A DNA stretch of 64,000 nt. Origin: Carnegiea gigantea (Eukaryota; Streptophyta; Magnoliopsida; Caryophyllales; Cactaceae). Each line of letters starts with the position of its first letter. Within the stretch, counting starts at the first letter, position 1. Location: the NCBI GenBank assembly GCA_029747015.1, contig JAKOGI010000813.1, positions 144,501 through 208,500 of the forward strand. The letters are read 5' to 3'. Below, in pieces: positions 1-11,847 of this stretch. Under the pieces are notes generated by a model that saw only the letters and a list, made by a program, of their open reading frames with translations, ran no database searches and was not told the origin of the DNA. Made by a program: the position numbers and the translations under genes.

Positions 1-301
1 TACTTGAACGGGGGAATCCCTAGCCTAGGGAATAATCCTAATAGTGGGAAGCCCTAGAGACCTTGACAAGGGTTAAGGTCCAAAAGTTAGTTGCCATCCT
101 AGGAGTAAGAGCTTCGCGTGAGTGATAGTGTCACTAGGGGTTGAGAATAGATCTCACCCAGTCAGCATATTATGATGATCTTATGCCCAGAGTATTTTTC
201 TAATAAGTAAGAAAAGCAGTTGGCATTTTCCTTTTTAAGTATTTTAGAAAAAAAATTTTTAAGGGTCAATATAGGACCAATATAAAAGAGATTCTTTTAA
301 G

Positions 302-395
302 AATATGCCCCTCAATGAGGCTAAGAAAAGAGCTTTATGAGCCTAAAGAGGCTAAGAAAAGAGTTTTTATGAGCCTAAACAGGCTAAGTAAAGTG
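302..395 (+). repeat. 31-32 bp tandem repeat, about 3 copies
   Basis: Three consecutive units built on GAGGCTAAGAAAAGAG followed by TTTATGAGCCTAAA, starting near 317, 348 and 380. A matching array is present in the second LTR copy near 8345-8432, so the array predates the LTR duplication. Confidence 0.75.
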
Positions 396-442
396 TTTTC
401 AGAAAACAAAAGAAGGATTTTTTTGCATATCCTGTGATTAAG

Positions 443-457
443 ATTCTAAGTGCAGTA
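443..457. repeat. Target-site duplication of RTE, left
   Basis: ATTCTAAGTGCAGTA is repeated as ATTCTAAGTACAGTA at 3267-3281 (one mismatch in 15). The uninterrupted homologue at 8482-8496 reads ATTCTGAGTACAATA once, which is the pre-insertion state. Confidence 0.85.
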
Positions 458-3266
458 CAACAACAACGACGACAACAACACCTCCCAGTGTGGGTCTCGC
501 TTTTGCGGGGTCTGTGGAGATCTAACTGTAGCAACCTCACCTCTACCGGTATTTCTACCCATCAAGAGGCTGATTCCAAGAGAACCACAAAAAATGATTT
601 TGTAAAAATACTTTATAGAAGAAAGCTTTTATGAAAACATTTAATGGGAAAATTAAGGACACATAGCAAGGAACGACTAAGATAAATTAAAAGGACCAGT
701 TGCTAATGCTATGAATGTAAGAACAATATAACAGAGGAAAGTAATATACCTTAACAATTAGGGGTAAGCAAACGCTGTCCCTTCCCAGAAAAAAGTACTA
801 CCTGCATACAAATGCGACATACGAAAAAACCCACTACCAGCGCTAAGCCACTGCAACCAAAAGACAACTACGAGGTTGACTCTCTGTGATCTAAGATCTT
901 AATCCTATCCCGCCACAACCTCCTATCCTGAGCCAGGTCCTCCGTCAAACCTACAACTTTCAAGTCCTCTCTATTTGGTCGACCCCTCCTTCTTTTACCT
1001 TTGGGGATGTTGATCATCTCACATCTCCTCACTGGAGTGTCCACACTCCTCCTTTTCACATGGTCAAACTATCGAAGTCTTGTTTCTCTCATCTGACCTT
1101 CAATGGGAGCTACTTTAGCTAAGTCCCTGATTACTCCATTCCTAATTCTATCTCTTCTCGTCTAACCATATATCCTCCTAATCATCCTCATCTCTACTGT
1201 CATCAACCTTTGAACCTGCGTCTTTTTTAGAGGCCAACATTCCGATCCATAGAGAATAGTCGGTCTAACTACCATATGATAGACTTTGTCTTTTAATCCT
1301 AGGGGCACCCTCTTATCACACAGCACACCTGAAGTATACTTCCATTTTTGCCAACGCACTTTTAGTCACTGGTTAATATCTTCATCAATATCCCCATTCA
1401 GCTGAATGATCGAGCCTAAATACTTAAACTTATCGACCTCCCATCCAGAGTGACTTCTCCCCCCCGCATCTACCCTTCCATTGAAACAGCAATGAAGGTA
1501 TTCCGTTTTCGATCTACTTACTCTAAAACCTCTAGCTTCTGGCGTATGCCTCCATCGCTCCAACTTGTCATTAACTCCCCGTCTGGTCTCATGAATAAAA
1601 ATAATGTCATCTGTAAATAGCACACACCATGGTAATGCATCTTGAATCCCTCTTGTAAGTTCATCCATAACTAGGCAGAACCCTGATGCAGGCCCACACC
1701 AACGAAGAAGTCATTAGTGACCCCGCCTGGCGTCCTAACACTCGTCATACCTCCCTCGTACATATCCTTAATAACTCGAATATACAAGGATGATACTCCT
1801 TTCTTTTCCAAGTATCTCTATAACACTTCATGCGGAAGTCTATCATATACTTTTTCCAGGTCAATGAACACCATATGAAGATCCACCTTTCCATCTCTGT
1901 ACAAACCCATGAGCCTTCTAAGGAGATAAATCGCCTCTATGGTCGACCTGCCTGGCACAAAACTAAATTGATTCTCTGAAATCGAAACATCATTCCGCGA
2001 CCTTCTCTCAATCACCCTCTCCCATAACTTCATAGTGTGGCTGAGCAACTTTATACCCCTAAAATTATTACAATCTTAAATATCACCTTTGTTCTTATAC
2101 AGAGGGATGACTGTACTAGACCTCCACTCTTTAGGCATCTTCATGGTCCTAAAAATAACATTAAGAAGCTCCGTTAGCCACTCTAATCCTTCTTCAGCTA
2201 AACACTTCCACACTTCCATCGGTATCTGATCCAGACCCTCTGCCTTCCCATTGGTCATCTTCTTTAAGGCCTCTTTAATCTCATCCTTAGTGATATGACC
2301 ACACACTCGCAGATCAAGTCACCTCTTACTACATTCTTTGTCCCTACTTTGGGAATCTTCCATCACTACACCATTGAGGAGTTTGGAAAAGTACCTTTTT
2401 CATCTCTCCTTGATTTCTGCATACTTAGACAACACCTTACCATTTTCATCCTTGGTGCACCTCACAACACCTAAATCCCTTGTTTTTCTTTCCCTAACCC
2501 TTGCAAGTTTAAAGACTTTCTTCTCCCCTTCCTTAGCCTCCAGTCTATGATACAACCTATCAAAAGCCATGCTCTTAGCTCCCGCTACCACTTTCTTGGC
2601 TACCTTCTTAGCTGCCTTATATCTAACTCTCCTAATCTCTCTCTCTTCATTCGCTCCACTATTCATGAAATTAATGTAAGCCTCTTTTTTCTCCTTGACT
2701 TTCTCGTTTGCCTCCTCGTTCCACCACCAGACACCCTTAATTTTGTTACTGCCTCTTCTAGAAGTACCTAGGATTTCTTTAGCTGACCTTCAAATACAAT
2801 CTACCATTGCCTCCCACATTGTATCTGCATCCTTTACCCGCCTCCAAGCTCCTTCTGCAGTAATCTTCTCTGATAATAACCCAACGTTCTCCTTCGTGAG
2901 GGTCCACCACTTAACTCTAGGGTCCTCGACTCTCCTCTTCTTCCACTTTGTACATTTGAACTCCACATCCAACACTAGTAACCTATGCTGAGTCCCTAGA
3001 TACTCACTATGAATCACCTTACAATCCTTACAAGACCTTTGACTTTCTTCCCTCATCAGGAAGTAATCAATTTGGGTCTTTAAGGAGCCACTCTTAAAGG
3101 TCACCAAGTGATCCTCCTTCTTCTTGAAATAGGAGTTGACCACCAACAATTCATAGCCACCGCAAAGTCCAATAGAGAAATACCTCCGTTGTTACTCTCC
3201 CCAAAATCGAAACCCCCGTGGACCGTATCATACCCGTCTGAGTCAACACCAATATGGCCATTAAAT
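458..3266 (-). mobile_element. 5'-truncated RTE-clade LINE
   Basis: A non-LTR retrotransposon in minus orientation, bounded by a 15-bp target-site duplication. Its 3' end on the minus strand is a run of TTG-type triplets (plus strand 458-477, CAACAACAACGACGACAACA), the kind of simple-repeat tail typical of RTE elements rather than poly-A. The 5' end begins inside the endonuclease domain near a NGHIG-like motif, so the first part of the ORF is missing, as expected from incomplete reverse transcription. About 400 bp of 3' UTR (458-867) follows the ORF. The homologous sequence at 8482-8530 lacks the insert. Confidence 0.88.
868..3266 (-). pseudogene. RTE endonuclease-reverse transcriptase ORF, decayed
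   Basis: The single ORF of an RTE LINE, which would nick the target DNA and copy the element's RNA in the nucleus. Reading from 3266 downwards: endonuclease C-terminal part with KTQIDYFLMR, DCKVI and QHRLLVLDVE (3149-2790); a basic linker (2666-2400); RT start with KMTNGKAEGLDQIPMEVWK and EWRSSTVIPLYKNKGDI (2306-2076); motif A FIDLEKVYDRLPHEVL (2048-1818); motif [10 protein letters not shown], where related elements have FADD (1668-1366); then a C-terminal region with [12 protein letters not shown] (1359-1162) and a basic end GKRRRGRPNRED (1059-868). Frames change and stops separate these blocks, so it is dead. The missing amino terminus is truncation; the rest is mutation. Confidence 0.88.
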
Positions 3267-3335
3267 ATTCTAAGTACAGTATGAATGAAATTTCAAGTAT
3301 AGCATGGCCATATCCTTGTAATGCACAAATGGTTA
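3267..3335 (+). repeat. Continuation of left LTR copy, with right RTE target duplication
   Basis: The first 15 bases are the right target-site duplication of the RTE. The following GAATGAAATTTCAAGTATAG and CATGGCCATATCCTTGTAAT match 8497-8537 in the second LTR copy. Similarity stops at about 3330, just after AATGCA. Confidence 0.75.
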
Positions 3336-5716
3336 CTTTTGTATCCATACTTGAGGGATTAAATGCTAGTGGTAGAATCTTGGGAACATTTTGTAAATGT
3401 GCCTGTTGTTTTCCTTCTTTGCCATTATTGCCAAAACAGTGCATTACTTGCTTTTCGTTATATGAATTGTCATACGGGAATGGGGGGACAAGCTTGTGGT
3501 TGGAATGAACCCTGATACATCTAGAAAGCGCAAGGGAGAAAGAACCTAGCAGACTTTGGAATTGTACATAATAGGTGATCTCTACTAAGGTAAGTGACCT
3601 ACAATAAGACTCCTATAATCATCTATAGGATAGGTGTACCTCATAAGGCCTTAACGCATACCTATAAGGCCATTAATGTCAACCATACTCGAACAAACCT
3701 AGAGGCTGGAAGCCAATCCTTCCTAAATTGGACGGGGTTTAGGGCATGCCGCTGAGCATAGGCTGCAAAGGAGGTTTGCATGCATATATACACGTCTAGG
3801 TGTTCTTTCTATGTGACAACCCGTGGGTCTGCATGTCTTAAAGATTTATTATGGTGACATATGCTGTGTGAGACCATAAGAGTACCTATAGATAGGATTG
3901 TTGTATATGGCCATCGATGTGTTTGTGAACAAATGCCAACAAAATGAGTTTCTGCAATTGCTTGACTTGAATTTGATTAAACATGGGACTATATTAGTTA
4001 GAGCAATTTGATTTATGTAGTTAGTTTTACGACATGACTCTTGGATCATCATTTATAGCCCTTCAACCCTGTTTTCTCGTGTTATAGTTAGATTAGTTGA
4101 ACCCGATGTATGTAATGTATGACTAGATAACAATGAAGCTACATTTATATGAATCTCATCCATAGATGTATGTATCTCATGTGTAAGAAAGTAGCATGAT
4201 AGAGCATTCAGGGTCATGTCATCATATATATGGACACCGGCGTCTATTATGCACGATCATTAATGCACTATAGGAATTAGGTCATGACTAGTTATGTCTT
4301 TTATGAATAACTTATTGCACTTCTTGGTGTTTTCTTGACTTAAGTTGGTTTAGTATATGACTTGGTCATTCAGATAATACAAGTTTTGTAATTCATAGCA
4401 TGACCACTGACTCATTGTTTGCATTTTGTGACTTCTATGATTCCATGTTATAGCTAAGTAACTGCACGCGCCCGTATTTGAAGCATGATGAGATGACTCT
4501 AGAAACCTGCATTCACATATTCTTGCCCTTATATATTTGATCAGAGTCGTGCAGCGGAAGCATGTAGGCTCACAAGCCATAGGCCCCAGGATTCGTCTAG
4601 GACCATACCCATTCATTTGCATGAACCTATGACTTAAGGGACGATCGGTCCCAAAGTGGGGACTTTAGGGAAAGCCTCACCATCGTTAAAACCATTGACT
4701 TGCATTCTTACATTAGCACCTTCTTGCCAAGTCGTTCTTATCGACATGCTATGCTAGTTCATGTTATTCGCGATTCCTAATCTTTTGTGCACTGTCGTTA
4801 ACCGTACGGGATGCCAATGTGGTCTCGAGTGCTACTTCAAGTTCCTTTATTATCTATTTGGCGTAATTTGATGTCTCTGCTACCTTAGAGTGATGTGGTA
4901 ACTTTCTAATTAATAATTTAACTTTAGTTTGATTTAATATCTTCATGTTTTGAAATAAACCTGATTAAGTTAAACCCCCTTCATACGACCTTGACATGTC
5001 CTGTCTAAGTTGCCATGAATGAAATGCTTAAAAGTTAGCAGGAATTGATATAAAAGCATAGAAATGTCGGTTACATATGCTTTCGTTTCGTAAATTGCCT
5101 GCCATATGTATCTTAGCCGATTTCATGTTACATCCAACTCCTAGGCTTAAGAACACCGAATTGCTGATATTATATGATGCTATGTGATGCTATTGTACTT
5201 AAATGATGCTATGTGGTGTTATGTGACGTTCTTATTCTTCTAATGTGTTATAGAAATCTTTGAGTTAACCATTGTCATCCTAAAGGTGACTTGAATTCAT
5301 GTTTTAGAATGAGACTAGTAGTATATAACCTTGAGATGTCTTTATCCCATTTGTCATGCCTTTAGATGCTCACCTATAGGTGTACATGCATAGAGTTGCT
5401 GTCTACTATGTGAATTGAGTTTAGATATTCGAAGGCCTATGTTCATTTTCAAAACAAGCTCAATATGGTTTCCATGCCCACTCATTTACCCCTCTTCGAT
5501 GTGATTTGCCCTTGGTGCCTAAATAGAGTGAGTAAATGCTTGAAGAGGATTGGCGCGGAGGAGACTGTATACCATAAGCCTTTTTCTTTCGATTTAAAAG
5601 ATGTAGTGATTGCAAAATGAAACCTTTTGGAAACCTACTATGTAGATCATAGTTTGTGTTCGTACAATCTAGGTATGACCAAACTTAGCTTTAGAATTTC
5701 GAGGATGAATTCTTTT
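3336..5716 (+). other. Unassigned interior of a decayed LTR element
   Basis: No reading frame here resembles a retroviral protein. Position between an LTR copy on the left and a polypurine tract plus LTR on the right (5717, 5730) suggests an internal region that has lost its coding sequence. The end, TTTCGAGGATGAATTCTTTT at about 5698-5717, resembles the TTTCGAGGACGAA that precedes the polypurine tract of Tekay-type chromoviruses, and also precedes the tract of the Tekay-like element at 40906-40940 (minus). A short tRNA-like segment is described separately. Confidence 0.4.
4539..4610 (+). other. tRNA-iMet-like segment (pseudogene or fragment)
   Basis: About 72 bases resemble a plant initiator tRNA-Met as I remember it: ATCAGAGT at the 5' side, GCAGCGGAAGC in the D-arm/A-box region, CCCCAGGATTCG in the T-arm/B-box region, and an end similar to TGATACC. 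The middle, including the anticodon arm, does not align well and the acceptor stem no longer pairs, so it would not be functional. It could be a tRNA pseudogene, a tRNA-derived SINE relic, or chance similarity within LTR-element DNA. Confidence 0.35.
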
Positions 5717-5729
5717 AAGGGGGGAAGAA
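5717..5729 (+). promoter_or_regulatory. Polypurine tract before an LTR
   Basis: AAGGGGGGAAGAA lies directly in front of TGTAAAACCCGCC. This arrangement marks the plus-strand priming site of an LTR retrotransposon and fixes the LTR start at 5730. Confidence 0.8.
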
Positions 5730-6954
5730 TGTAAAACCCGCCTTCTTTGCTTTACATTAACCTGGCTGTCTTACCTTCTACATTATAAAATTCATATTTT
5801 TATTAACTAGCTAAGTTAAATTATTATTCATGTGATTACATGAATGATAATTTTATTTAAAAGAATATTTTTATCTCTATTAATATTATTATTATGAGTT
5901 CAAAAACGTTACGATGATTTTTACTAAGCGTTAGTAAGGACTATTAATGGATACTAAATCGAGTAGGAACTCGGGTATGATTAGGTTGCCAACCTTCGAA
6001 TTAGTTTCGAGGTTTAATAAATCGAACCTTGATTTATTTGGGAATGAATAATTGATGAAGGATCGTGTCATCGATTTGGGTTTGGAATAAGAGGCACGAG
6101 ATTGGACTAGCTAATTTAGTTGACAAGCTAGCTTGAAATAAAAATACATATATCGAAAAGGGGGCTGAAACCCCCTTCTTCAGCCAAAACACGAGCAAGG
6201 GGGTTCTCAAAACACCAGCGTCGACCCTCCAGCAACACAGAGAGAGGGAGAGATAGGGGGCCGGCGGACAGCCAAAGGCCAGCAGGCAGCGCCACACCGA
6301 TGACCGCCGGTTTGCATAGCACCCTATAATGCCTGAACCCAAAACACAGAGAGGCAAATCGGGAGCAAGCAAGTGGAGGGTTCAGGGCGGCGTGTATCAT
6401 CGCCACATCGGCGACTGGCGCGACCAAGGCCGGTGAACCAGCGATGCTTGAGCCCGATTTCAGCGACCACCTAAAATAGCATGAATAGTAGCGGAATCAG
6501 GCTTGGGGCAGACTGATTCAGGGTATGTGTTAGGCAGTGAATTAGGAGGCTTAAAGTTCGATTTCAAACACGCCCAATTAGCCCAGGAGTCAGGTCGTCT
6601 AACTTGGAGTCCAGGTGGGTGTTTCTCGCCTCCTAAATTATTGGCAATTTTGAAAATGACTTAGTCCTGGAGTCCTGTTGCATGTTAGTTTAAGGTTATT
6701 AGATTAGCTGAAAAATGGGAGAAGCGATTGTGCATATTTTGTTCAACCAAACTCAGATTTGGTTAAAAGGAGGCCGAAAATCAGACCGAAAATGGCCCAG
6801 GGAAGGGGCTACCATGAGGGTAGAATTTAAGGCTTTTACGATTAGTAAATTGAGTATTTTGTGAATAAAGAACGTGTTACATCAATGCTTGCTAGTTAGC
6901 TAAGTCATGTTCGAAAGTAGCTTTTGAAACAACCTAAGAATGTTTTAAATTGAT

Positions 6955-7232
6955 ACACGTTTAGTTGGTTAGTTATGCTTTGAAAATGACATATTTAGTT
7001 GGTTAGTTATGCTTAAAGGTGGCGTGTATATCTTCTTAGTTATGCTTTGAAAATGACATGTCTAGCTAATTAGTTATGCTTGAAGGGGGCATGTATAGCC
7101 GATTAGTTATGCTTTCAAAATGACATGTTTAATTGATTAGTTATGCTTCGAAAATGGCATGTTCAGTTGGTTAGTTATGTTTTGAGAATGACGTGTTTAG
7201 TTGGTTGGCTATGCTTTGAAATGACATGAACT
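6955..7232 (+). repeat. 34-bp minisatellite, about 8 degenerate units
   Basis: The unit contains GGTTAGTTATGCTTTGAAAA followed by TGACATGTTTAGTT. Two clean adjacent units start at 6961 and 6995, giving a period of 34. Later units vary by small indels and substitutions (for example near 7068, 7100, 7135 and 7170). Confidence 0.85.
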
Positions 7233-7326
7233 TGGCATGCTTACGTCCTATTCACGAGTCATGGACGTAGGCTAGTTTCATGCCTTGTGAGTTTATTTTA
7301 GTTCGTTAAGTACTTATTTCAAGTTA

Positions 7327-7442
<116 letters not shown>

Positions 7443-7799
7443 TTATATATGATGTATCGAGCTGCTGGATGGTTGCTACTCACTCAGTAAGTTTATACAT
7501 AGCTATTTCATTTGACTTTTATGCCAATATGCTATGGTTATAGAATTGGAAAACGAGTTAGTAGTCGGATGGCTTGAGGATGAACTAATGAGAGTTTTGA
7601 GGTTCTTTGTGGTTAGTGTTGTGTGAGGAGGGAGCCTGTGTTGTGTTTAACCGCGATCGTGTGGGTTGCGATGCCATGTGTGACTTATTCTACTGGGTTG
7701 ATTATGAAGTGTTTGAATGTGTTACCTGTAAACTCCCTCCTCTTTTTTATATCATTAAGTTTTACTTTGCAAGTGAGGATGAGTTTAAAAAAGAAAGTT

Positions 7800-8063
7800 T
7801 TCATGGTTGTAGCTAATAGTAGCCATAACTATTAGCAATCGATGGCCTATTTTAACTATACGAATATAGTTTTGGGAGTGAACTCGCTTGAACAGGGGAA
7901 TCCCTATGAAATTTAAATAAACGAGAGTGCGTTGTATGAAAAAGGATTTTGCTGTGAGAGGCAGCAAACTATTAGCCGTTATGGCCATATACTTTAAATT
8001 GACTAAGATATTGTGCATAGGGACAATAAGATGGGAGTGAACCTGCTTAAACAGGGGCATCGC
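7800..8063 (+). repeat. Partial tandem duplication, about 158 bp, inside the LTR
   Basis: GGGAGTGAACTCGCTTGAAC at about 7874 recurs as GGGAGTGAACCTGCTTAAAC at about 8032, each followed by AGGGG and CCCT or GCT. Upstream parts also share AACTATTAGC, and GATGGCC with TATGGCC. Confidence 0.6.
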
Positions 8064-9136
8064 TAGCCTAGGGAGTAATCCCAGCAGTGGGAAGCCCTAG
8101 AGACCCTGACACGGGTTAAGGTCCAAAAGTTAGTTACCATCTCGGGAGTAAGAGCTTAGCATGAATGATAGTCTCACTAGGGGTTGAGAATAGATCTCAC
8201 CCAATCAGCACATTATGATGATCTTATGCCCAGAGTATTTTCCTAATATGTAAGAAAAACATTGGGCATTTTGCCTTGTTAAGTATTTCAGAAAGAAAGT
8301 TTTTAATGGTCAATATATGGCCAATATGAAAGAGATTCTTTTAAGAATATGAGCCTCAAAGAGTCTAAAAAAAGAGTTTAATGAGCCTAAAGAGGCTAAG
8401 AAAAGAGTTTTTATGAGCCTAAAGAGGCTACATATTTTCAGAAAAAGAAAGAAGGATTTTTGTGCATTTCTAGTTATTAAGATTCTGAGTACAATATGAA
8501 AGAAATTTCAAGTACAGCATGGTCATATCCTTATAATGCATCAAGCATATGAGTTTGAATGTGCATGTTTAGCTAAAGAAAGCTCCTTGTATAATCTCTA
8601 CTTCATGTGTTTAAGCATCTCGTATGAGTGAATTATATAGATAAAGCATAAATCACGAATTATATCACATAAGCTATGAAAGAAAGTTCTGTGCTTAGCC
8701 TTGTTGCTTGCGTATGTGTTTGATTGCGTGTTAGTAAAGGAATTTAGTCATTCAGCGGCCTAGAAATGGGTTTGAATGGTTAGAATGAGGTTTATGGATA
8801 GTGATCCTTCCTTGGAGACTATGATTGCCTAATATGATAGTAAAGTATGAATACGTGATATGTGACTATTAAAAATATTACTGCCTGTAACAGTTTTGGT
8901 TTTAAGTAGTTAGGAATACTCACTAAGCGTGTGGTTGCTCATCCATTACTCTTTCCCTTTTTCCCCATGTTTGAATTATGACAAGTAAGAGTCAAGTCAC
9001 TTATGCCAAGATGGAATCTATTCTTCCTTGCAAGGTGTCATGTGTTCCTATTTGAAGGGTCTTATGTGTTTAACGAAGTCATGTAATGTATTCCTAAAAT
9101 CATAAATGTTTGTAAACAAGTATTCTAATTTATGTA

Positions 9137-9530
9137 GTGGTTTCAGATTAGGAATCGCTCTGTAAGGCTATGTGAGCTAGCCATCTAATTTGTCAGTGGT
9201 CTTTTTAGCTAAAACCAGTTACATTTTGGGATGTAAACCCTAGTACTATAGTTGTATGAACCGTTGAGTTGTATCTTACATTTCTCTTGTATTAACGAAC
9301 TAAATTGTTTAAAGTACTCCGAGCGAGTTGCTCATTGAGTTATGAACTTCGGCATGTAGCCGTTGAGTTTAGAATGTTATACACTTCTATTGATTTGCAA
9401 GGATCTATTGTAAGACCTTGGCCCTGAAAATTATCAGTTTTTAGAGGAAACTCTGTCCATTTTACCCCAGAAGTTAAGTAGGAAGAAAGAAAACGTAACG
9501 CTCCTGGCTCTAGGGACTGGGGTTGTTACA
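9137..9530 (+). other. Primer site and leader fragment of a Tekay-like element
   Basis: TGGTTTCAGA at 9138 resembles the tRNA-iMet primer site. Downstream, TATGTGAGCTAGCC, TGAGTTATGAACTTC, ATCTATTGTAAG and TTTTTAGAGGAAACTCTGTC match, in order, blocks in the leader of the minus-strand element at 45346-44880 (CTGTGAGCTATC, TGAGTTATGAACTCC, ATCTATTGTAAGG, TTTTTAGGCGGAACTCTGTC). The fragment ends without any coding sequence. Confidence 0.6.
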
Positions 9531-9599
9531 TTTGTTTTACTTCAAGTTCAATGAACCTAACTTATTTATTTTTAAAAATCATTTTAGCATAACTTAATA

Positions 9600-10593
9600 T
9601 TGAGTTGTTTGAATTTTGGATGCCCTTTTTATTAATTAATTTCCATAAAGTCACAAATTATGAGAGTGAAAGTTGTTTACTAACTGCATTTACCTATAAT
9701 TACATTTTTTAAGCAGAAACGGGGCTAGTCTATCGTTTCCCATTGTGCATAAGTATTATCAAGTGAGATTGGACTTTAAAGACTTCAGGTATGTTCATTG
9801 CCTGTATCTTTAAAAACCAGAGTGTATTTGTCAAAGTTATCATGTTTTGGCAAGTACATCAATGAATTAGTTTACTCAGTGATTTATTACTTAATCAGTG
9901 ACCCCGCTAGTTATCATCTTTAGGGCATTCGCCCTTTAGTTACTTGCGCAGCTTCATGCCAGGACCCCGATCGGCTTAGCTGCTGTACACATATCCATAG
10001 ATCATAACAGTATCAAGGGGTTCACTATCAGATAATAACTAGCAAAGCAGCTTCACATTTATCTCATTCACTGTTTTAACGTAAAATGAATTGCAAAGCA
10101 GGCGCCCAACCAATTTATGGAGAGATCTTTTAAAAATATAGGAATAAATGTATTGAGCTTCAGCTCATAGTTTGAAACGTTTTTCATGTTTTGTTTTAGG
10201 CAAATGCTCAGTGAATCGCCCTCATCCTAGCAAACCAGCTGAAGAAAATAGGTTGAGCAAGGGAATTTAGATGGATTAACAGTGACATAGTACATGCATA
10301 TTTCGAACCTGTATTTTGAAATCTTTAGTGGATGGAGGTGTAGATTATATTGTGCATTATTTACTATAGTGTACAAAACTTATATTGGTTAATGGTTGAC
10401 TGCATATGGTTTGAACATGTGCGAATGTGTATGGTTGAAGCCATGACTAACTATGTTATTTCTAGTAGACATGCTCCAAGCCTTGTCCTTTTGGACAGCA
10501 GTAGTGCCCTAATCATTAGGTTTATCAGCTGTAATTGAAGGAATCAGAATAGTGATTGTAAACAGTGAAACATGTTAATTAGGGGGCGTTACA
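9600..10593 (+). repeat. Tekay-like LTR, 3' portion only
   Basis: Homologous to the right part of the LTR at 37468-38500 (minus): shared blocks include AGTTATCATCT followed by AGGGC, GCCTGTATCTT, GCATAAGT and ATAGATCATA. It ends GGGGGCGTTACA, matching GGAGGCGTTACA at the end of the other copy. Its beginning (TGTAATAACC) is absent, so it is a truncated or solo remnant. No primer site follows. Confidence 0.7.
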
Positions 10594-10683
10594 TGGGGGT
10601 TCTAGATTTGCACAAAATTGAAATTGCACGAAGAAGATAGAAATGAACAATAAGAAAGATATGAACTTTGGCCATAATGAATT

Positions 10684-10688
10684 GATTC
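10684..10688. repeat. Target-site duplication, left (GATTC)
   Basis: GATTC directly precedes the LTR start TGATGC at 10689 and is repeated right after the other LTR at 17647-17651. Confidence 0.85.
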
Positions 10689-11847
10689 TGATGCAGAGAA
10701 AACTTAAAACTTGGACTTATTTTCAAGGGATAGGGTCTTAAACCAATTAGGCTCAATGTTGACTCTAGGTTAATGGCTAGGTCCTGCTAGGTCAGTATTA
10801 ACTTGGGACCCTTGAGGATCCAAGCAAGCTTTGAAAATGCGGTTGGGTAATTAGTAGCCCTAAATAAGGAGTTTAGGCACTCTATCCTCCCAAAACCACC
10901 TCATTAACTCATTTTCAGTTTTCTAGGCAGAACACTTCTCCTCATTTCTTATTTAGACTTAACTACACAAACAAGCTCTAACTTTTTTAAATTATACATG
11001 AATGGATAGCTCTAGATGTCTATTTTACAACAAGCCCTGAATTGCATTTAAACGCTGAGTATTGAAAATGTTATGGACTTTAACCGAGCAAGGGTTGGTC
11101 CAGGGTTGAAAAATGCCTTATTTTAATAATAGGCTTAATTGAAGTGGATACAACTATGATGTTGGAGATTAATTAGCACGAGGAGATTTTAAACACACAA
11201 AGAAAGCTTTTCGAAGTGGCGACACCTCCATTGGTGCAGTAAAGCCTTCTCAAAAATCTCTAGAAGATGGAGAACGAATCCTAGAAAACACAACTCATCT
11301 TGATTGTAATTATCTTAGCATCTTGATTTATTTTTCTAGAATATTTTATAATTCCCTTATTAGACCACTTGCCTCATAAATACAACAGCTAATCCACCTC
11401 TAATTAGGGATTTATAGATCTAATTATCACTATGAAAATTCAGACTTGTTGAATGATATGAGGGCTTGAAGCTTGGTGTTTTTTCCCCTCCAAAATCTCA
11501 AATTATTTATCTCTCTAAAGAGGGTGGTGATTTGAGTTCATCCCTTTAATCTAATCCTTGGTGCTAAAACCTTAGAGGGCTAGAGGGTAGGTTGATTTAA
11601 TCTAGGTAGTGGTTTAAGCTTTAGCATAGATATATCTCTTTGATTATTTTTGTTCCTAGATTTCTGAAAAATTAACAAAGGAATCTCTCTTGCTAGATGG
11701 TTGATGTTGGCTTGAGCTTGTGGTCTTGTTTGTTTATTATTGTTATTTTAGGGGTTCGTGAGCAATTACACAATATTCTTCGAGCTCTTAGGATTTCTTC
11801 TTCAATCTTGACCATTTACTTGGCCAATAGAAGTCACCCATGCATCA
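10689..11847 (+). repeat. 5' LTR of the chromovirus element
   Basis: 1,159 bp, TGATGCAGAG to ATGCATCA. It aligns along its length with 16557-17646, sharing for example AATTAGTAGCCCTAAATAAG and TGGTGATTTGAGTTCATCCC. The sequence directly after it, TGGCATTAGGGT at 11848, is an 8/12 match to the initiator-Met primer site, with transitions only. Confidence 0.85.

Larger units (their letters stand above)
1..457 (+). repeat. LTR fragment, left copy (upstream of RTE insertion)
   Basis: This stretch is a diverged direct repeat of about 8041-8496: both carry GGGAAGCCCTAGAGACC, AAGGTCCAAAAGTTAGTT and TCATTATGATGATCTTATGC-like blocks in the same order. The second copy lies inside a long LTR that starts at 5730, so this is read as part of the matching left LTR, cut by the window edge. 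It continues at 3267 after an RTE LINE. Identity is high over the shared part, but the copies diverge after about 3330. It could also be a neighbouring element's LTR rather than the true partner. Confidence 0.6.

Noticed and set aside
6034..6427. 112- and 99-codon minus-strand frames
   Set aside because: They overlap in different frames across a GC-rich LTR block and resemble no protein.
9531..9600. Possible LTR end TTGTTACA at 9530
   Set aside because: The leader homology shows that 9137-9530 is interior, so the TTACA there is probably coincidental.
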